Origin: Nanobdellota archaeon
GTDB lineage: Archaea; Nanobdellota; Nanobdellia; SCGC-AAA011-G17; VGLX01
Length of the DNA stretch: 8,107 nucleotides
NCBI GenBank assembly: GCA_030691925.1
Contig: JAUYDG010000109.1
Span: forward strand, 1-8,107
Reading direction: 5' to 3'
Each line of letters opens with the position of its first letter. Within the stretch, counting starts at the first letter, position 1. This document shows positions 6,561 to 8,107 of this stretch, in pieces. The notes under the pieces are model-generated. The model did no database searches. It was not told the origin of the DNA and saw only the letters and a program-made list of their open reading frames with translations. Both the position numbers and the translations under genes were made by a program.

Positions 6561-6564
6561 AAAT

Positions 6565-6569
6565 GAGGT
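6565..6569 (+). promoter_or_regulatory. Ribosome binding site of the adenosyltransferase gene
   Basis: GAGGT, complementary to the archaeal anti-Shine-Dalgarno, lies 6 bases before ATG 6576, within the 15-base gap after the RNR stop codon. It fixes the start and supports polycistronic translation. Confidence 0.7.
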
Positions 6570-6575
6570 TCTAAA

Positions 6576-7076
6576 ATGATACACCTTTACACCGGGGATG
6601 GCGGAGGAAAAACAACTTCTGCATTAGGCGTAGCAATGAGGGCCTTGGGCCATGGAAAAAAAGTGGTTATGATACAGTTCATGAAAGGAAGAACAGACAC
6701 TGGAGAGTACAAGATACAAAAACAGCTGAAAAATTTCAAAGTCTACCAGTTCGGAAGGGAAGATTTCATAAAACCTGTTGACAAACCAACAGAAAAAGAC
6801 TATAAGCTTGCAGAAAAAGGGCTAAGATTCGTTGAAAAAACACTAAAAGAAAAACCTTGCCTACTCATCCTGGATGAGATAAACCTCGCTGCGGCAATAG
6901 GGCTTTTAAAAATCTCAGACGTGCTGAAAGTTCTAGAAAAAAAATCTAAGGACACTCATCTGATAATGACAGGAAGGCACGCCCCTGAAGAGTTCATAAG
7001 AATAGCTGATATAGTAACAACCGTAGAAGATGTGAAAAGGGTTGAAAGAGAAGCACAAAAAGGAATAGAATACTAA
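6576..7076 (+). CDS. cobO: Cob(I)alamin adenosyltransferase (CobA/CobO/BtuR family)
   Basis: Transfers the 5'-deoxyadenosyl group of ATP to the cobalt of reduced corrinoid, forming adenosylcobalamin. The 166-residue product starts at once with the nucleotide-binding strand and P-loop: YTGDGGGKTTSALG, with K12 and T13-T14. MIQFMKG (32-38) follows the next strand, as in the family. LLILDEIN (96-103) provides the Walker B acid pair D100-E101, and the MTGRHAP motif at 131-137 is the family signature. Compared with longer bacterial CobO/BtuR proteins it lacks an N-terminal extension, so it is a compact single-domain version. The start is set by GAGGT at 6565-6569. It lies 15 bases after the RNR stop and one base before the radical SAM start. 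The direct pairing with an adenosylcobalamin-dependent RNR suggests its job is to supply that cofactor; no other B12 synthesis genes are in view, so it may work on salvaged corrinoids. Confidence 0.93.
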   Translation: MIHLYTGDGGGKTTSALGVAMRALGHGKKVVMIQFMKGRTDTGEYKIQKQLKNFKVYQFGREDFIKPVDKPTEKDYKLAEKGLRFVEKTLKEKPCLLILDEINLAAAIGLLKISDVLKVLEKKSKDTHLIMTGRHAPEEFIRIADIVTTVEDVKRVEREAQKGIEY

Positions 7077-7077
7077 G

Positions 7078-8091
7078 ATGGAACACGAAGCGTTATTCTA
7101 CAAAAAGTTAGGAGAGAAAAAAGTGCACTGCCAGCTGTGCCCGCATTATTGTGTAATATCACCAGACAATTATGGTAACTGCAGGGCAAGAAAGAACATA
7201 GACGGAAAGCTTTACTCGATGGTGTATGCAAGCCCGGTATCAGTAGCAGTAGATCCTATAGAAAAAAAGCCCATATTCCACATGCTGCCAGGGACTGATG
7301 CTTATTCCATAGGCACTACAGGATGTAATTTACATTGCGAGTACTGCCAAAACGCTGCTATATCCCAAGCGTTCCCAGAAGACATGCCAGGAATATCCAT
7401 GCAGCCAAAAGAGGTAGTAGAAAATGCGATACGAGAAAAATGCCCAAGTATAGCATACACCTATACTGAGCCTACGATATTCTTTGAGTATGTTTATGAT
7501 ACAGCAATTTTAGCCAAGAAGAAAAAGCTGAAGAACATAATGGTGACCAACGGCTTCATAAACCCTGAGCCCGCAAAACAGCTATACAAGCATATTGATG
7601 CCGCCCATGTAGACCTGAAAGGTTTTACTGAAGAGTTTTACAGGAACATATGCATGGCAAGGCTGCAGCCAGTATTAGAAACATTGAAACTGCTGGACAA
7701 GATGAACGTATGGATAGAAATAATAAACCTTATAATCCCAGGGCTGAATGACGACATGAAAAACATAAAGGAGATGTGCGAGTGGATAAAAGACAACTTA
7801 GGAACTGATTACCCATTACACTTCTCAAGGTTCTACCCATGCTACAAGATGATGGACAGGCCGGCAACGCCTTATGAAACATTGAAAAATGCCCATGACG
7901 TTGCAAAAAAAGCTGGCCTAAAATATGTCTACGTAGGCAACGTGCCAGAAGAAGAATACAACCATACTTACTGCCCAAAATGCAAGGAAATCTTAATAAA
8001 AAGAACGAGCTTCTTTGCAGCAGAAAAAAACCAGCTGAAAAGCGGTAAATGCCCGAAATGCAAGACAAAAATAGAAGGGGTGTGGAATTGA
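7078..8091 (+). CDS. amrS: Radical SAM enzyme of the AmrS (AmmeMemoRadiSam) / PflA-like group
   Basis: A 337-residue [4Fe-4S] radical SAM protein of the COG1180 type. The N-terminal segment has four cysteines (C18, C21, C25, C35: CQLCPHYC...C), a usual mark of this subfamily and a likely metal or cluster site. The signature GTTGCNLHCEYCQN gives C83, C87 and C90 for the SAM-binding cluster. Later family segments include YTYTEPTIFFEY, MVTNGFI, HVDLKGFTEEFYR, IPGLNDD and LHFSRFYP. The C-terminus is a zinc ribbon with C299/C302 and C325/C328, ending IEGVWN, where AmrS-type proteins usually end. Pyruvate formate-lyase or anaerobic RNR activases lack this zinc-ribbon tail, so they fit less well. 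The physiological substrate of AmrS proteins is not established. The start lies one base after the adenosyltransferase stop, so translation is probably coupled. The gene ends in TGA, overlapping the next ATG by one base, the only gene here ending naturally in TGA. Confidence 0.88.
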   Translation: MEHEALFYKKLGEKKVHCQLCPHYCVISPDNYGNCRARKNIDGKLYSMVYASPVSVAVDPIEKKPIFHMLPGTDAYSIGTTGCNLHCEYCQNAAISQAFPEDMPGISMQPKEVVENAIREKCPSIAYTYTEPTIFFEYVYDTAILAKKKKLKNIMVTNGFINPEPAKQLYKHIDAAHVDLKGFTEEFYRNICMARLQPVLETLKLLDKMNVWIEIINLIIPGLNDDMKNIKEMCEWIKDNLGTDYPLHFSRFYPCYKMMDRPATPYETLKNAHDVAKKAGLKYVYVGNVPEEEYNHTYCPKCKEILIKRTSFFAAEKNQLKSGKCPKCKTKIEGVWN

Positions 8092-8107
8092 TGGAATGCA
8101 AAAAGGA
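8091..8107 (+). CDS. Start of a further operon gene, cut by window edge
   Basis: ATG at 8091-8093 shares its A with the TGA of the radical SAM gene (TGATG arrangement) and opens a frame MECKK up to the edge. Only five full codons are visible, so no function can be given. The overlap suggests translational coupling and a place in the same operon. The alternative is that TGA 8089 is read through and the radical SAM frame continues (WNAKR), which is less likely given the natural end of that protein. Confidence 0.5.

Noticed and set aside
1..8107. Organism with genetic code 25 (SR1/Gracilibacteria, TGA as glycine)
   Set aside because: Such genomes use TGA often for Gly; here nearly all Gly codons are GGN, TGA ends the radical SAM gene, and the promoters look archaeal.
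1..8107. CRISPR arrays, insertion sequences, rRNA or attachment sites
   Set aside because: No repeated spacer pattern, transposase, terminal inverted repeats or rRNA-like sequence was seen; the intein is the only mobile element supported.

Overview
The window reads as archaeal DNA with a moderately AT-rich base composition. Most transcription units have a TATA-like box (TTATATAA, CTTAAATAA and similar), and at least two (the uracil-DNA glycosylase at 1399-1908 and the orphan gene at 2112-2405) have the box about 25-30 bases before the ATG, as expected for leaderless archaeal mRNAs. Other starts carry short GGGG or GAGGT Shine-Dalgarno sites. The gene content fits: family X DNA polymerase with helix-hairpin-helix motifs, a family-4-like UDG, an intein-bearing B12-dependent ribonucleotide reductase (RNR) and an AmmeMemoRadiSam-type radical SAM enzyme. 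A small-genome archaeon, for instance a DPANN lineage, is a guess; no ribosomal RNA or marker gene is present to fix the taxonomy.

Layout. 1-794 (minus): N-terminal 264 codons of a PolX DNA polymerase, running off the left edge. 905-1402 (plus): flavodoxin-like protein, divergent from PolX and convergent with the UDG (1399-1908, minus); the last two share the four bases TTAA in their stop codons. 1909-2111: promoter region containing a strong hairpin and possibly an RNA gene. 2112-2405: orphan 97-residue protein. 2413-3218: TraB/TIKI-fold protein, interrupted by an in-frame TGA and then a frameshift. 3249-6560: adenosylcobalamin-dependent (class II) RNR, with a 406-residue LAGLIDADG intein inserted directly before the thiyl-radical cysteine and an in-frame TGA exactly where the family has an invariant glycine (GDPG). 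6576-7076: cob(I)alamin adenosyltransferase. 7078-8091: radical SAM enzyme of the AmrS group. 8091 to the right edge: first codons of another gene.

How it fits together. RNR, adenosyltransferase and radical SAM enzyme lie in a tight head-to-tail run (15-base and 1-base gaps) that looks like an operon. The adenosyltransferase makes the adenosylcobalamin that the RNR needs to generate its radical. PolX and UDG are both base-excision-repair functions, though in separate transcripts.

The most notable signals are the two in-frame TGA codons in adjacent genes (2956 and 4296), the second at a glycine position of an essential enzyme. TGA also sits at a natural gene end (8089, 1-base overlap with the next ATG) and is absent inside all other genes here, so wholesale TGA-to-glycine reassignment is not supported. 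Opal readthrough, an early or partial recoding, mutation, or a sequence error remain open. The second notable signal is a UDG with the family-4 layout but no cysteine at all, so it cannot hold the family's iron-sulfur cluster.
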